Source: Pseudomonadales bacterium
GTDB taxonomy: Bacteria > Pseudomonadota > Gammaproteobacteria > Pseudomonadales > Halieaceae
Direction of reading: 5' to 3'
Length of the DNA stretch: 64,000 nt
Assembly (NCBI GenBank): GCA_024234855.1
Contig: JACKNN010000001.1
Location: forward strand, 434,001-498,000
Each line of letters begins with the position of its first letter. Positions within the stretch are counted from its first letter, which is position 1. The notes beneath the pieces are model-generated. The model was not told the origin of the DNA, searched no databases, and saw nothing but the letters and a program-made list of their open reading frames with translations. Made by a program: the position numbers and the translations under genes. Below, piece after piece: positions 1 through 8,269 of this stretch.

Positions 1-2
1 CG

Positions 3-185
3 GGCACCGCGTCCGCCCTGCTGGGTTTCATCCAGATGTCCCTGTCCGCCGGCGCCAGCGCACTGACCGGCCAGTTCCTCACCACCACGCCCCAGCCAAT
101 GGTCTGGATATTACTGGCTATTTCGGCCTGCAGCCTCGTGCTTGGCCTGCGTGCGCACAGTCTCTACATGCGCACAAAGCCCTGA
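3..185 (+). CDS. MFS multidrug transporter, Bcr/CflA type, C-terminal fragment
   Basis: Only the last 60 codons are inside the window; the gene begins upstream of base 1. The visible part starts with GTASALLGFIQM, which resembles the segment before the last two membrane helices in Bcr/CflA-type drug:H+ antiporters. It continues through a hydrophobic helix (WILLAISACSLVLGL) and ends in a short basic tail (RAHSLYMRTKP) before TGA. Such proteins export drugs across the inner membrane by proton antiport. Family assignment rests on this short tail alone; another MFS branch is possible. The next gene starts 26 bases downstream on the same strand. Confidence 0.6.
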   Translation, partial: GTASALLGFIQMSLSAGASALTGQFLTTTPQPMVWILLAISACSLVLGLRAHSLYMRTKP

Positions 186-211
186 CCGATCAGCGGGGCT
201 GTGGCATACTC

Positions 212-1246
212 GTGCCGAGTTTTTCCGGAGAATATCCAGTGCACACCGCATCTGATGTCACCCAGCTGATCGGCAACACGCCCCTGCTTCACCTCAAGCA
301 GGTGTCGGAGCAAACCGGTTGCACCATCCTCGGCAAGGCCGAATTCCTGAACCCCGGCGGCTCGGTAAAAGACCGGACGGCGCTCGGCATTATTCGCGCG
401 GCGGAGGCATCGGGGGAACTGCGCCCGGGGGGCCGCATAGTTGAAGGCACCGCGGGCAATACCGGTATCGGCCTCACCCTGCTGGCCAATGCGCTGGGCT
501 ACACCAGCACGGTGGTCATGCCCATCACCCAGAGCAAGGAAAAAATCGATTCGCTGGAACTGCTGGGAGCCGACCTGCACCTGGTGGGCGCCACCTCCTA
601 CGCCGACCCCAACCACTACATCCACACCGCGAGGCGGCTGGCGGAAAAACTGGCCGGGCGGGAAGAACATGGCGCAATCTGGGCGCGCCAGTTTGATAAC
701 CTGGCCAACATGGAAATCCACAATCGCACCACCGGCGCGGAGATCTGGGAACAGACCGATGGCAGGGTGGACGGCTTCGTTTGCGCCGTTGGCACCGGCG
801 GCACCCTGGCCGGAGTTTCCACCGCGCTCAAGGAGCGCAACCCAAATGTGACCATAGGCCTGGCCGACCCGGCGGGCGCGTCGCTGTACGAGTATTTCCG
901 CAGTGGTCAGTTGCAGGCATCGCCGGGCAATTCAATCATCGAGGGCATTGGCATCAACCACGTCACTGACAATGTCGCCCAGGCCCGGGTGGATGTCGCC
1001 TTCAGTATCAGCGATGAGGAGGCCCTGCCGTATATCTTCGCGCTGCTGCGCAACGAGGGACTGTGCATGGGAGGGTCTGCGGCGATCAATATCGCCGGCG
1101 CCGTGCGACTGGCCGAGCACCTGGGGCCCGGCCACACAATTGTCACTATCCTGTGCGACTACGGCAATCGCTACCAGAGCAAGTTGTTCAACCCGGTCTT
1201 CCTGGAAAACAAGGGACTGCCGGTGCCGGAGTGGCTGGTTATTTAG
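212..1246 (+). CDS. PLP-dependent cysteine synthase family protein
   Basis: A fold-type II PLP enzyme of 344 residues, probably making cysteine from O-acetylserine (or a similar activated serine) and sulfide in the cytoplasm. The PLP lysine is Lys53 in PGGSVKDR, and the substrate/phosphate-binding loop is EGTAGNTGIGL (residues 78-88), where classical CysK has TSGNTG. A glycine-rich PLP phosphate loop (GTGGT) follows near residue 194. The TAGNTG loop and extra length suggest a subgroup distinct from E. coli CysK/CysM, so no symbol is given. The start is GTG at 212; another in-frame GTG lies at 239. The last 8 bases overlap the convergent dsbA gene. Confidence 0.85.
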   Translation: MPSFSGEYPVHTASDVTQLIGNTPLLHLKQVSEQTGCTILGKAEFLNPGGSVKDRTALGIIRAAEASGELRPGGRIVEGTAGNTGIGLTLLANALGYTSTVVMPITQSKEKIDSLELLGADLHLVGATSYADPNHYIHTARRLAEKLAGREEHGAIWARQFDNLANMEIHNRTTGAEIWEQTDGRVDGFVCAVGTGGTLAGVSTALKERNPNVTIGLADPAGASLYEYFRSGQLQASPGNSIIEGIGINHVTDNVAQARVDVAFSISDEEALPYIFALLRNEGLCMGGSAAINIAGAVRLAEHLGPGHTIVTILCDYGNRYQSKLFNPVFLENKGLPVPEWLVI

Positions 1247-1883
1247 CCGCCCGCGCTACCCGCTCTTTCTCGATCAGGAAGTCGGCCACTTTCAACACTT
1301 CCGCATGGCCGCCGGCCTTGCGGGTGCTGACGTGGTATTTACCGTCAACCATGATCGCCGGTGTACCCGTGATCTTGGCGGCACGCGCCCGGGCGCCGGC
1401 CTGCGTGACCTGGTTTTTCACACCGAAGGACTCGAACGCCTTGGTAAAATCCTCTGCCGCCACGCCGTTGGCTACAAACAGCGCCCGGATCTCTTCCTCC
1501 GTGGCCAGTTTTTTACCATCGACATTCATCGCCTGGAAAAGAATCGGGTTCATCTTATCCAGCACGCCGAGTACCTCGGCGGTGTAGTAGGTGCGTGCAT
1601 GCAGTTCCATGGCCGCATTCCAGATCGCCGGGGAGCCACGAAATACCACGTCGTCAGCGAGGGTCTTTTTCCACGCGGCAACAATTGGTTCGAAGTTGTA
1701 GCAGTGGTGGCAGCCATACCAGAAAAACTCGACCACCTCGATCTTATCCGGGTTGGCTGTCCGGACGGGCGGGGTGATCAGTTCGTAGTCCTCCCCCTCG
1801 ATATAGGTCTGGCCACCCTCCTGGGCGAAGGTCAGCAGCGGTGCGAAAACCAGCAGAGACAGCGACAACAACAGGTTCTTCAA
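1239..1883 (-). CDS. dsbA: Thiol:disulfide interchange protein DsbA
   Basis: Periplasmic oxidase that introduces disulfide bonds into secreted proteins and is reoxidised by DsbB. With the start used here it has 214 residues: a signal peptide (MKNLLLSLSLLVFAPLLTFA), then a thioredoxin fold with the redox motif Cys58-His-His-Cys61 inside FFWYGCHHCYNFEP. Most homologues have CPHC; the first histidine here is unusual. The cis-proline loop is TGTPAIMV. I chose the TTG at 1881-1883 because a strong ribosome site (GGAGGGG) sits just upstream and the signal peptide starts cleanly there; an ATG start at 1898 would put that site inside the gene. It overlaps the 3' end of the cysteine synthase gene. The upstream c4/c5 genes have their own terminator. 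Confidence 0.9.
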   Translation of the reverse strand: MKNLLLSLSLLVFAPLLTFAQEGGQTYIEGEDYELITPPVRTANPDKIEVVEFFWYGCHHCYNFEPIVAAWKKTLADDVVFRGSPAIWNAAMELHARTYYTAEVLGVLDKMNPILFQAMNVDGKKLATEEEIRALFVANGVAAEDFTKAFESFGVKNQVTQAGARARAAKITGTPAIMVDGKYHVSTRKAGGHAEVLKVADFLIEKERVARAAK

Positions 1884-1961
1884 GGTATTCCCCTCCATGT
1901 TTGTAGTGCAGATGAGACAACGAATTCGCATTGGCGTTCTTTAACTGACAAAAATGCCGAT

Positions 1962-1990
1962 AAAAAAGGCGGCACGTAGGCCACCCTTTT
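1962..1990 (-). terminator. Rho-independent terminator after the cytochrome c5-c4 genes
   Basis: On the minus strand a GGTGGC / GCCGCC stem (one G-U pair), extended by an A-run pairing with a U-run, surrounds a 6-base loop. It is followed by six U (the A-run at 1962-1967 on the plus strand). It lies about 40 bases beyond the cytochrome c4 stop codon and before dsbA, so dsbA probably needs its own promoter. Confidence 0.7.
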
Positions 1991-2030
1991 GATTGCGGGA
2001 CTCTGGCGCGAGGACGCTCTGCTCCCGGGG

Positions 2031-2666
2031 CTAGTGGAGCCCGGCTGCGTAGCTGGACACCGCCTGGATTTCCCGGTCGCTGAGGCCAAACGCGGTGATA
2101 CGCATGATACGGGTATCGCCGTCATTGATCCTGCCGGTTTCATCCTCATAGCCCTTGCGGTAGGCGATAAGCTGCGCGGCGATATACTCGGCCTGCTGGC
2201 CTGCAAGCGCCGGGAAACCGGCGGGCGCGTTACCCGCGCCGGTGGGTGAATGGCAGGAGGCGCATGCGGCAACCTTGCGCTCGGGAATACCGCTGCGATA
2301 GACCGATTCACCCAGCGCCAGCAGCGCCGGGTCAGTCTGGCCCCCGCTCATGGTCTGGCCGGCGAAGTAGGCGGCTATATCGGCCAGGTCCTGGTTGGAC
2401 TTGCCGTCCAGTTGGCCGGCCATTGTCGGTATCGGGCGAGCGCCGTCGCGAATATCCTTGAGCTGCTTGTACAGGTACTTCTCACCCTGGCCCGCAAGCT
2501 TGGGAAAGCTGGGTACGGCGCTGTTACCATCTGGACCGTGGCACGCCGCGCAGACGGCTGCCTGCGCCTTGCCCGCAGCGGCGTCGCCGGCCAGGGCGAC
2601 GTCTGCGGTAAAACCGGTTGGCGCCCAGCCCAATGCAAGGCCGAACAGAATTGCGACTTTTTTCAT
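2031..2666 (-). CDS. Cytochrome c4 (diheme, periplasmic)
   Basis: A 211-residue exported protein with an N-terminal signal peptide ending near AFTADVALA and two class I cytochrome c domains. The heme sites are CAACH (Cys39-Cys42-His43) and CASCH (Cys135-Cys138-His139), with PTMAGQ near residue 82 a probable axial-methionine loop. Cytochrome c4 passes electrons from the bc1 complex to terminal oxidases at the periplasmic face of the inner membrane. Here it would serve the oxidase encoded 7-14 kb further on. It follows the cytochrome c5 gene on the same strand and ends at a clear terminator. The same c5-c4-engB-polA neighbourhood is known in Pseudomonas. Confidence 0.93.
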   Translation of the reverse strand: MKKVAILFGLALGWAPTGFTADVALAGDAAAGKAQAAVCAACHGPDGNSAVPSFPKLAGQGEKYLYKQLKDIRDGARPIPTMAGQLDGKSNQDLADIAAYFAGQTMSGGQTDPALLALGESVYRSGIPERKVAACASCHSPTGAGNAPAGFPALAGQQAEYIAAQLIAYRKGYEDETGRINDGDTRIMRITAFGLSDREIQAVSSYAAGLH

Positions 2667-2696
2667 GTCAGTTCCAGATTAATCGATGGCGCAGGT

Positions 2697-2990
2697 TTAC
2701 TGTGCGGGCGTGCTCATATACTCGATAAGCGCAGTGTAATCTGCATCGCTACAATCAAAACACATGCCCTTGGGCGGCATGGCGTTCAGGCCTTTGTTCA
2801 CCGACACCAGCAATACTTCCATACCCTTGGCCGTACGCGGCTCCCAGGCGGCTGCATCGCCCGTTTTGGGTGCGCCGGCGGCGCCGGAGGCGTGGCACAC
2901 CTTGCAGCTCTTGTCGTACTTCGCCATGTCGGGCTGGGCGAAAGCAGTGGCGGCAGAGAGAGTCAAAACGATAGCAAGCAGCTTCTTCAT
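2697..2990 (-). CDS. Cytochrome c5 family protein
   Basis: A small exported monoheme cytochrome of 97 residues: signal peptide MKKLLAIVLTLSAATAFA, heme motif Cys29-Lys-Val-Cys32-His33, a methionine-bearing loop (NAMPPKGM), and the extra cysteine pair CFDC. Cytochromes c5 are known for such a second, disulfide-forming pair. It is likely a soluble electron carrier in the periplasm working with cytochrome c4. The ATG at 2990 was chosen over an upstream in-frame ATG because a GAGG site lies 5-9 bases before it and the signal peptide begins there. It is divergent from engB, sharing about 117 bases of promoter region. Confidence 0.88.
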   Translation of the reverse strand: MKKLLAIVLTLSAATAFAQPDMAKYDKSCKVCHASGAAGAPKTGDAAAWEPRTAKGMEVLLVSVNKGLNAMPPKGMCFDCSDADYTALIEYMSTPAQ

Positions 2991-3107
2991 GTAAGGCCTC
3001 AAGTTCACTGGGGGAAAAACACCTCCCGGCGCGCATTTTGCGACGGGAGAAATTTGGCTGTGGCATTATATACGAGATAACACCACCACAAAAGGCAATA
3101 CCCGCCA

Positions 3108-3761
3108 ATGTCTGACACCCTACCCAGCCCGGATCCCGGCGACCCCGGCGCCCCCAACTACCGTCGGGCGGCCTATCTCACGAGTGCGGCCAAGCTGTCC
3201 CAGTGCCCACCAGACGAGGGCTGGGAAGTGGCTTTCGCCGGCCGCTCAAATGCAGGAAAGTCCAGTGCAATCAATAGCTTAACTGGCAACAGCAAGCTTG
3301 CCAAAACTTCCCGCACCCCGGGTCGGACACAGCTTATCAACTTCTTTGAGCTGAGCGAGCGGCAGCGCCTGGTCGACCTGCCGGGCTACGGTTTTGCCAA
3401 GGTTCCCCTGGCGGTGAAGCGCGAATGGACCAAACAGCTGGAAAATTACCTGCAACAGCGGGAGTGCCTGCGGGGCCTGGTCCTGCTCATGGACGTGCGT
3501 CATCCCTTGCAGGCCTTCGACCGGCTGATGCTCGACTGGGCGCTGGCAGCGGCCATGCCGGTGCACATCCTGCTGACCAAGGCGGACAAACTGAAAAAGG
3601 GGCCCGCCACCAGCACGCTGCTGAAAGTGCGCGGCGAACTGGAGCCGCACCGGGAGCTGGTCAGCGTCCAGCTTTTTTCCGCGCTCAAGCACAGCGGCCA
3701 CGAACAACTGCTGGCGGTGCTCAACGCCTGGCTTACGGACAAAAAAAACCCGGCTGCCTGA
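3108..3761 (+). CDS. engB: Ribosome biogenesis GTPase EngB (YihA/YsxC)
   Basis: A 217-residue TRAFAC-class GTPase required for assembly of the large ribosomal subunit. Visible G motifs: G1 GRSNAGKSS (residues 45-53), G2 threonine in SRTPGRTQ, G3 DLPGYG, G4 TKADK, and G5-like SALK. The length is normal for the family. It sits between the cytochrome c genes (divergent) and polA (convergent), an arrangement seen in Pseudomonas. Its last codons overlap the hairpin that acts as the polA terminator on the opposite strand. Confidence 0.95.
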   Translation: MSDTLPSPDPGDPGAPNYRRAAYLTSAAKLSQCPPDEGWEVAFAGRSNAGKSSAINSLTGNSKLAKTSRTPGRTQLINFFELSERQRLVDLPGYGFAKVPLAVKREWTKQLENYLQQRECLRGLVLLMDVRHPLQAFDRLMLDWALAAAMPVHILLTKADKLKKGPATSTLLKVRGELEPHRELVSVQLFSALKHSGHEQLLAVLNAWLTDKKNPAA

Positions 3762-3780
3762 TAGGGGTTCAGCAGCCGGG
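3741..3780 (-). terminator. Rho-independent terminator for polA, inside the 3' end of engB
   Basis: A 9-bp perfect stem CCCGGCTGC (3749-3757) with GCAGCCGGG (3772-3780) flanks a 14-base loop. On the minus strand it is followed by eight U, from the A-run at 3741-3748. It lies 176 bases past the polA stop codon, and its U-tract arm overlaps the last engB codons. On the plus strand the stem has no U-tract, so it would terminate mainly polA transcripts. Confidence 0.7.
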
Positions 3781-3789
3781 AGGATCAAA

Positions 3790-3844
3790 GTCTCTGGGGA
3801 AGAGAGACTTCTTTCGGGGTGGTACATGGAGAAAAACCACCCCG
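3790..3844. other. Two further hairpins between engB and polA
   Basis: Between the convergent engB and polA stops there are two more perfect stems: GTCTCT (3790-3795) with AGAGAC (3803-3808), and CGGGGTGGT (3815-3823) with ACCACCCCG (3836-3844). Neither has a U-tract. They may stabilise transcript ends or add to termination. The role is inferred; the stems are directly visible. Confidence 0.4.
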
Positions 3845-3955
3845 CAGGGGTGTAGCGCTCGCTACATCAATTAGGACCGGGCCGGCACGGGGAAGTTCCG
3901 TCGGCGGTGAAAATATTTTTGCGCATCAAAGTCCGGGCGCCACCCTGCACCCGGG

Positions 3956-6670
3956 TCAGTGCGCCTCGTCCCAGTTGGCGCCGGCGCCGGCTTCAACCAG
4001 CAACGGGACGGCCAGCTCGGCTGCGCCGGACATCAGGCCGCAGATTTTTTCACTCACCGCCGCCACCTCACCGATCGCCACTTCAAATACCAGTTCGTCA
4101 TGCACCTGCATGATCATCCTCGCGTCCGGCGCTTCGCCCTGCAGCCAGCTATCCACCGCCAGCATGGCCCGCTTGATAATGTCCGCGGCGGTACCCTGCA
4201 TCGGGGCATTGATCGCCGTGCGCTCCGCCGCCTGTGCCAGCATTTTGTTGCGGGCGTTGATCTGCGGCAGGTGCAACCGGCGACCAAACAGGGTTTCAAC
4301 GTAACCCTGCTCCCGCGCTACCGCCCGGGTGCGATCCATGTACTGCTGGACACCGGGATAGCGTTCGAAATAGCGCTCTATGTACTGCTGCGCCTCATTG
4401 CGCCCCAGGTGTAGCTGACGGGCGAGGCCGAAGGCGGACATGCCGTAAATCAGGCCAAAATTGATTGCCTTGGCTTTGCGCCTCTGGTCGCCTGACACCT
4501 CCTCCACATCCACCTCGAATACCTCCGCAGCGGTGGCGCGGTGCACGTCCTGGCCCTCCCTGAAAGCTTTCATCAGGCCGGGGTCAGCGGACAGATGGGC
4601 CATGATACGCAGCTCGATCTGCGAGTAGTCCGCCGCCACGATGCGATACCCCCGGGGCGCGATAAACGCCTGGCGGATGCGCCGACCCTCCGGGGTGCGG
4701 ATCGGGATATTCTGCAGATTCGGGTCGGAGGAGGACAGGCGGCCGGTGGCTGCCACCGCCTGGTGGTAGGAGGTGTGCACACGGCCGGTGCGCGGGTTGA
4801 TCATCTCCGGCAGCTTGTCGGTATAGGTCGACTTCAGTTTGCTGAGGCTGCGATGCTCCAGCAGCAGTTGCGGCAGGGGATAGTCCAGGGCCAGTTCCGC
4901 CAACACCTCCTCCGCCGTGGACGGTGCGCCCTTCGGGGTCTTCTTGATCACCGGCAGCCCCAGTTTGTCGAACAGTATTTCTCCCAGCTGCTTGGGGGAG
5001 CCGAGATTGAACGCCTGCCCGGCCAGCTCATGGGCACTGCCCTCCAGCTCGGTCAGTCGCGCGCCCAACTCGGTACTGTGAGCGGCCAGCAGCTCACGGG
5101 AAATCAGCGCACCTGTGCGTTCAATACGGGACAGCACCGGCACCAGCGGCATTTCAATCGCGGTGAAAACGCTGCCGGGGCCCTCCTGCTCTTGCAGCTG
5201 TGGCCACAGGGCCTGGTGCAGGCGCAGGGTGACGTCGGCGTCCTCCGCCGCGTAAGGGCCCGCCTCTTCCAGCTTGATCTGGTTGAACGTCAACTGCTTC
5301 GCGCCCTTGCCGGCGATGTCCTCGAAGTGGATGGTTTTGTGCCCCAGGTACTTCAGCGCGAGGCTGTCCATATCGTGGCGGGTGGCAGTGGAGTCCAGCA
5401 CATAGGACTCCAGCATGGTGTCAAAACGGATACCCCTGAGACTGATACCGTGGTTGGCCAGCACGCTGGCATCGTACTTGAGATTCTGTCCGACCTTGGC
5501 CTGCGCGTCGTCCTCCAGCAGGGGCTTGAGCAGGGCCAGCACGGCGTCGCGCTCAAGCTGCGCCGGGGCGCCCAGGTAATCATGTGCCAGCGGCACATAG
5601 GCCGCCCGCCCGGGCTCCACGGCGAAGGATACCCCGACGATCCGCGCCGCCATGTAGTCGAGGCTGGTGGTTTCGGTGTCGAAGGCAAACAGCTCCGCCG
5701 CCCGCAACTGCTCCAGCCAGTTATCCAGCGCCTGCTGGCTGGTGACGATGGCGTAGTCCACCGCCATGGCTTCCGCCAGTTCCGGCTCACCGTCCGCCAG
5801 CAGCTCCTCCTGCCAGGACCTGAACTCCATGCGGGTATACCACTGGGACAACTGCTCGCGGTCCGGCTCGGCGTTGTGCAGCTCCTGCGGCGTCAAGTCC
5901 AGCGGCACATCGGTCTTGATGGTCGCCAGGGCGTAGGACATGTAGGCCTTGTCCTTCTCCGCCGCGAGCTTCGCAGCCATGGTTTTCGCGCCGCGAAACG
6001 GCAGCTCCGCCACTTTATCCAGCGAAGCGTAAATGGCATCGAGGCCCCCCAGGCCCTGCAACAGGCCCAGCGCCGTCTTTTCACCCACGCCGGGCACTCC
6101 CGGTATGTTGTCCGCCTTGTCGCCCATCAGCGCCAGCAGGTCGATCACCAGCCCGGGGGGAATCCCGAATTTCTGCTCGACACCCGCCACGTTGAGCACC
6201 GAATCGGTCATGGTGTTGACCAGGGTGATGTGTTCATCGACCAGCTGGGCCATGTCCTTGTCGCCGGTGGAAATCACCACCGGCCGGCTCTGGGCCGCGG
6301 CCTGGCGGGCGAGAGTGCCGATCACATCGTCCGCCTCCACACCCTCCACGCACAACAGCGGCAGACCCATCGCCCTGACAATGCCGTGAATCGGCTCGAT
6401 CTGTTCGCGCAGCTCGTCGGGCATGGGCGGGCGTTGGGCCTTGTACTCGGGAAACATATCGTCCCGGAAGGTCTTGCCCTTGGCGTCGAACACCACCGCC
6501 ACCGGGCTGCCCGGGTAGTCCTTGAGCAGGCGGCGGATCATGCTGATCACGCCCTTCACCGCCCCGGTCGCCTGCCCGGAAGAATTGGTCAGCGGCGGCA
6601 GCGCATGAAAGGCGCGGTAGAGATAGGAGGAGCCGTCGACCAGGATGATCGGAGTGGAATCTGATGTCAT
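3956..6670 (-). CDS. polA: DNA polymerase I
   Basis: A 904-residue polymerase for Okazaki-fragment processing and repair synthesis. Domains in order: 5'-3' exonuclease (about 1-300, starting IILVDGSSYLYRAF), 3'-5' proofreading exonuclease (about 310-500, with the acidic pair in FDTETTSLD intact), then the polymerase domain with motif A (ADYSQIELRIMAHLS), motif B (RRKAKAINFGLIYG) and motif C (QVHDELVFE). Length and catalytic residues are complete, so all three activities are expected. It is preceded by the SCO gene 21 bases upstream on the same strand and followed by a strong terminator. Confidence 0.97.
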   Translation of the reverse strand: MTSDSTPIILVDGSSYLYRAFHALPPLTNSSGQATGAVKGVISMIRRLLKDYPGSPVAVVFDAKGKTFRDDMFPEYKAQRPPMPDELREQIEPIHGIVRAMGLPLLCVEGVEADDVIGTLARQAAAQSRPVVISTGDKDMAQLVDEHITLVNTMTDSVLNVAGVEQKFGIPPGLVIDLLALMGDKADNIPGVPGVGEKTALGLLQGLGGLDAIYASLDKVAELPFRGAKTMAAKLAAEKDKAYMSYALATIKTDVPLDLTPQELHNAEPDREQLSQWYTRMEFRSWQEELLADGEPELAEAMAVDYAIVTSQQALDNWLEQLRAAELFAFDTETTSLDYMAARIVGVSFAVEPGRAAYVPLAHDYLGAPAQLERDAVLALLKPLLEDDAQAKVGQNLKYDASVLANHGISLRGIRFDTMLESYVLDSTATRHDMDSLALKYLGHKTIHFEDIAGKGAKQLTFNQIKLEEAGPYAAEDADVTLRLHQALWPQLQEQEGPGSVFTAIEMPLVPVLSRIERTGALISRELLAAHSTELGARLTELEGSAHELAGQAFNLGSPKQLGEILFDKLGLPVIKKTPKGAPSTAEEVLAELALDYPLPQLLLEHRSLSKLKSTYTDKLPEMINPRTGRVHTSYHQAVAATGRLSSSDPNLQNIPIRTPEGRRIRQAFIAPRGYRIVAADYSQIELRIMAHLSADPGLMKAFREGQDVHRATAAEVFEVDVEEVSGDQRRKAKAINFGLIYGMSAFGLARQLHLGRNEAQQYIERYFERYPGVQQYMDRTRAVAREQGYVETLFGRRLHLPQINARNKMLAQAAERTAINAPMQGTAADIIKRAMLAVDSWLQGEAPDARMIMQVHDELVFEVAIGEVAAVSEKICGLMSGAAELAVPLLVEAGAGANWDEAH

Positions 6671-6691
6671 AGGGACCTCTGGCAGTTGTTG

Positions 6692-7366
6692 CTAGTGCTG
6701 CCTGTCCCACAGGGCCCGGGCAGAGCGATAGGTCAGCTTCATCTTGGCCATATCCAGGGGGGCTTTGAAAAACCCATGGTAGTCACCACGGGGATTGATA
6801 AGCACCACGTTGGTACTGTGGTCTACCTGGTAGTTTTCACCCTGGCCGGGTACCTTGCGAAACGGGGTATTGAGGGCTGTGGCGAAACGGTGGATATCGA
6901 GAAACTCTCCGGTAACGCCGGTAAAATCGGGATTGAAGTAGGGTACATAGCCGGCCAGCTGCTCTACCGTATCCCGGGCCGGGTCGACCGACACCATCAC
7001 CACCTCGGTATCTTCGGCCTCGGTCCCCTGTAACTGCCCCATAAAGTCGTTGAGAAAGCTCATGGTGGTGGGGCAGACATCGGGACAGTAGGTAAACCCG
7101 AAGAAAACCAGCGTCCATTTGCCCTTGAGCCGCTCATTGGTAAACGGCTGGCCATGGTGATCCACCAGATCCAACTCGCCGAAATTTCTCGGGGTATCCA
7201 GCAGGTAGAGGCCGTTTATCTTCATTTCAACAGCCGTAAGTATCCTGGGTTGCGCGATCTTGTGAACAAAGCCAGCCACGACAATGGCAATAAAAATCAC
7301 CAGCGCCAGTACCGTGAACCTGACGCCCCGCAACTGCGGCGCCGCCTGCTGTTCCACGCCGCTCAC
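6692..7366 (-). CDS. SCO1/SenC-family copper chaperone for cytochrome oxidase
   Basis: A 224-residue inner-membrane protein with one N-terminal helix (about residues 17-34) and a periplasmic thioredoxin-like domain. The copper site has Cys94-Pro-Asp-Val-Cys98 in FGFTYCPDVCPT, and a downstream histidine (DHSTNV) completes the usual ligand set. SCO proteins deliver copper to, or reduce, the CuA site of subunit II. It is the last gene of the oxidase cluster. Its GTG start overlaps the TGA of the heme O synthase gene by four bases (GTGA), implying translational coupling. Confidence 0.92.
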   Translation of the reverse strand: MSGVEQQAAPQLRGVRFTVLALVIFIAIVVAGFVHKIAQPRILTAVEMKINGLYLLDTPRNFGELDLVDHHGQPFTNERLKGKWTLVFFGFTYCPDVCPTTMSFLNDFMGQLQGTEAEDTEVVMVSVDPARDTVEQLAGYVPYFNPDFTGVTGEFLDIHRFATALNTPFRKVPGQGENYQVDHSTNVVLINPRGDYHGFFKAPLDMAKMKLTYRSARALWDRQH

Positions 7367-8262
7367 AGGGTATGTACCGGGAACAGGTAGTGGTCGATAA
7401 GCATAACAACGAACAGCGCCATCAAGTAGATAATGGAGTACTTGAAGGTTTCCATGGGGGCGTTGGGGTTCTTGTCCCGCAGCAGTTCAATCGCCCAGTA
7501 GAGGAACCCGCCGCCCAGTACCACTGCGCCCAGCAGGTAGAGCGGGCCGCTCATACGCGTCGCGAAGGGTAACAGCGTGATCAGGATCATGATCACGGTG
7601 TAAAGCAGGATATGTAACTTGGTAAACGCTACCCCGTGGGTCACAGGCAGCATGGGGATATCCACCGCGGCGTACTCCTCCCGACGGTGTATCGCCAGCG
7701 CCCAGAAGTGCGGTGGAGTCCAGGCAAAAATTATCAGCGCCAGCAGCAGCCCGTGGCCCTGTACCTCGCCGGTAACGGCAGTCCATCCCAGCAGCGGCGG
7801 CGCGGCACCCGCGAGCCCGCCGATCACTATATTCTGTGGTGTCGCCCGCTTCAGGAACATCGTGTAGACCACGGCATAGCCCAGCAGGGAGGCAAAGGTC
7901 AGCCAGGCCGTCAGCGCATTTATCCATATCAATAAAATTGCCATACCCAGCACGCCAATACCGGCGGCAAACAAAGCGGCCTGGCGCGGCGCCACCCGGC
8001 CCTGGGCCACGGGGCGTTTAAAGGTGCGGGCCATCTGCCGGTCGATGCGCTGATCCACCAGGTGATTGATCGTGGCGGCGGAGCCCGCGCACAGGGCAAT
8101 CCCCAGGTTGCCGAGGATCAGGACATGCAGCGGCACCATCCCGGGCACGGCCATGAACATGCCGATGGCAGCCGTCAGGATCATCAGCAGGACGACGTTG
8201 GGTTTCGTCAGTTCCTTGTAGTCCCGCCAGGTCACGGGCACCGCATTTCCGGTTGTTGTCAT
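7363..8262 (-). CDS. cyoE: Protoheme IX farnesyltransferase (heme O synthase)
   Basis: A 299-residue polytopic membrane prenyltransferase (CyoE/CtaB) that adds a farnesyl group to heme B to give heme O. The first polyprenyl-binding region is NHLVDQRIDRQMARTFKRP, and a second conserved loop is RREEYAAVDIPMLPV. About seven to nine membrane helices can be read. In aa3-oxidase clusters heme O is normally converted further to heme A by CtaA; no ctaA is found here. The stop overlaps the start of the SCO gene; the upstream thioredoxin-like gene ends 7 bases before it. Confidence 0.94.
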   Translation of the reverse strand: MTTTGNAVPVTWRDYKELTKPNVVLLMILTAAIGMFMAVPGMVPLHVLILGNLGIALCAGSAATINHLVDQRIDRQMARTFKRPVAQGRVAPRQAALFAAGIGVLGMAILLIWINALTAWLTFASLLGYAVVYTMFLKRATPQNIVIGGLAGAAPPLLGWTAVTGEVQGHGLLLALIIFAWTPPHFWALAIHRREEYAAVDIPMLPVTHGVAFTKLHILLYTVIMILITLLPFATRMSGPLYLLGAVVLGGGFLYWAIELLRDKNPNAPMETFKYSIIYLMALFVVMLIDHYLFPVHTL

Positions 8263-8269
8263 GGTCCCG

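Noticed and set aside
4541..6664. Long plus-strand open reading frame (707 codons) opposite polA
   Set aside because: It is antisense to polA, whose motifs are complete; the translation is rich in His/Gln/Arg with no domain, typical of a GC-rich shadow frame.
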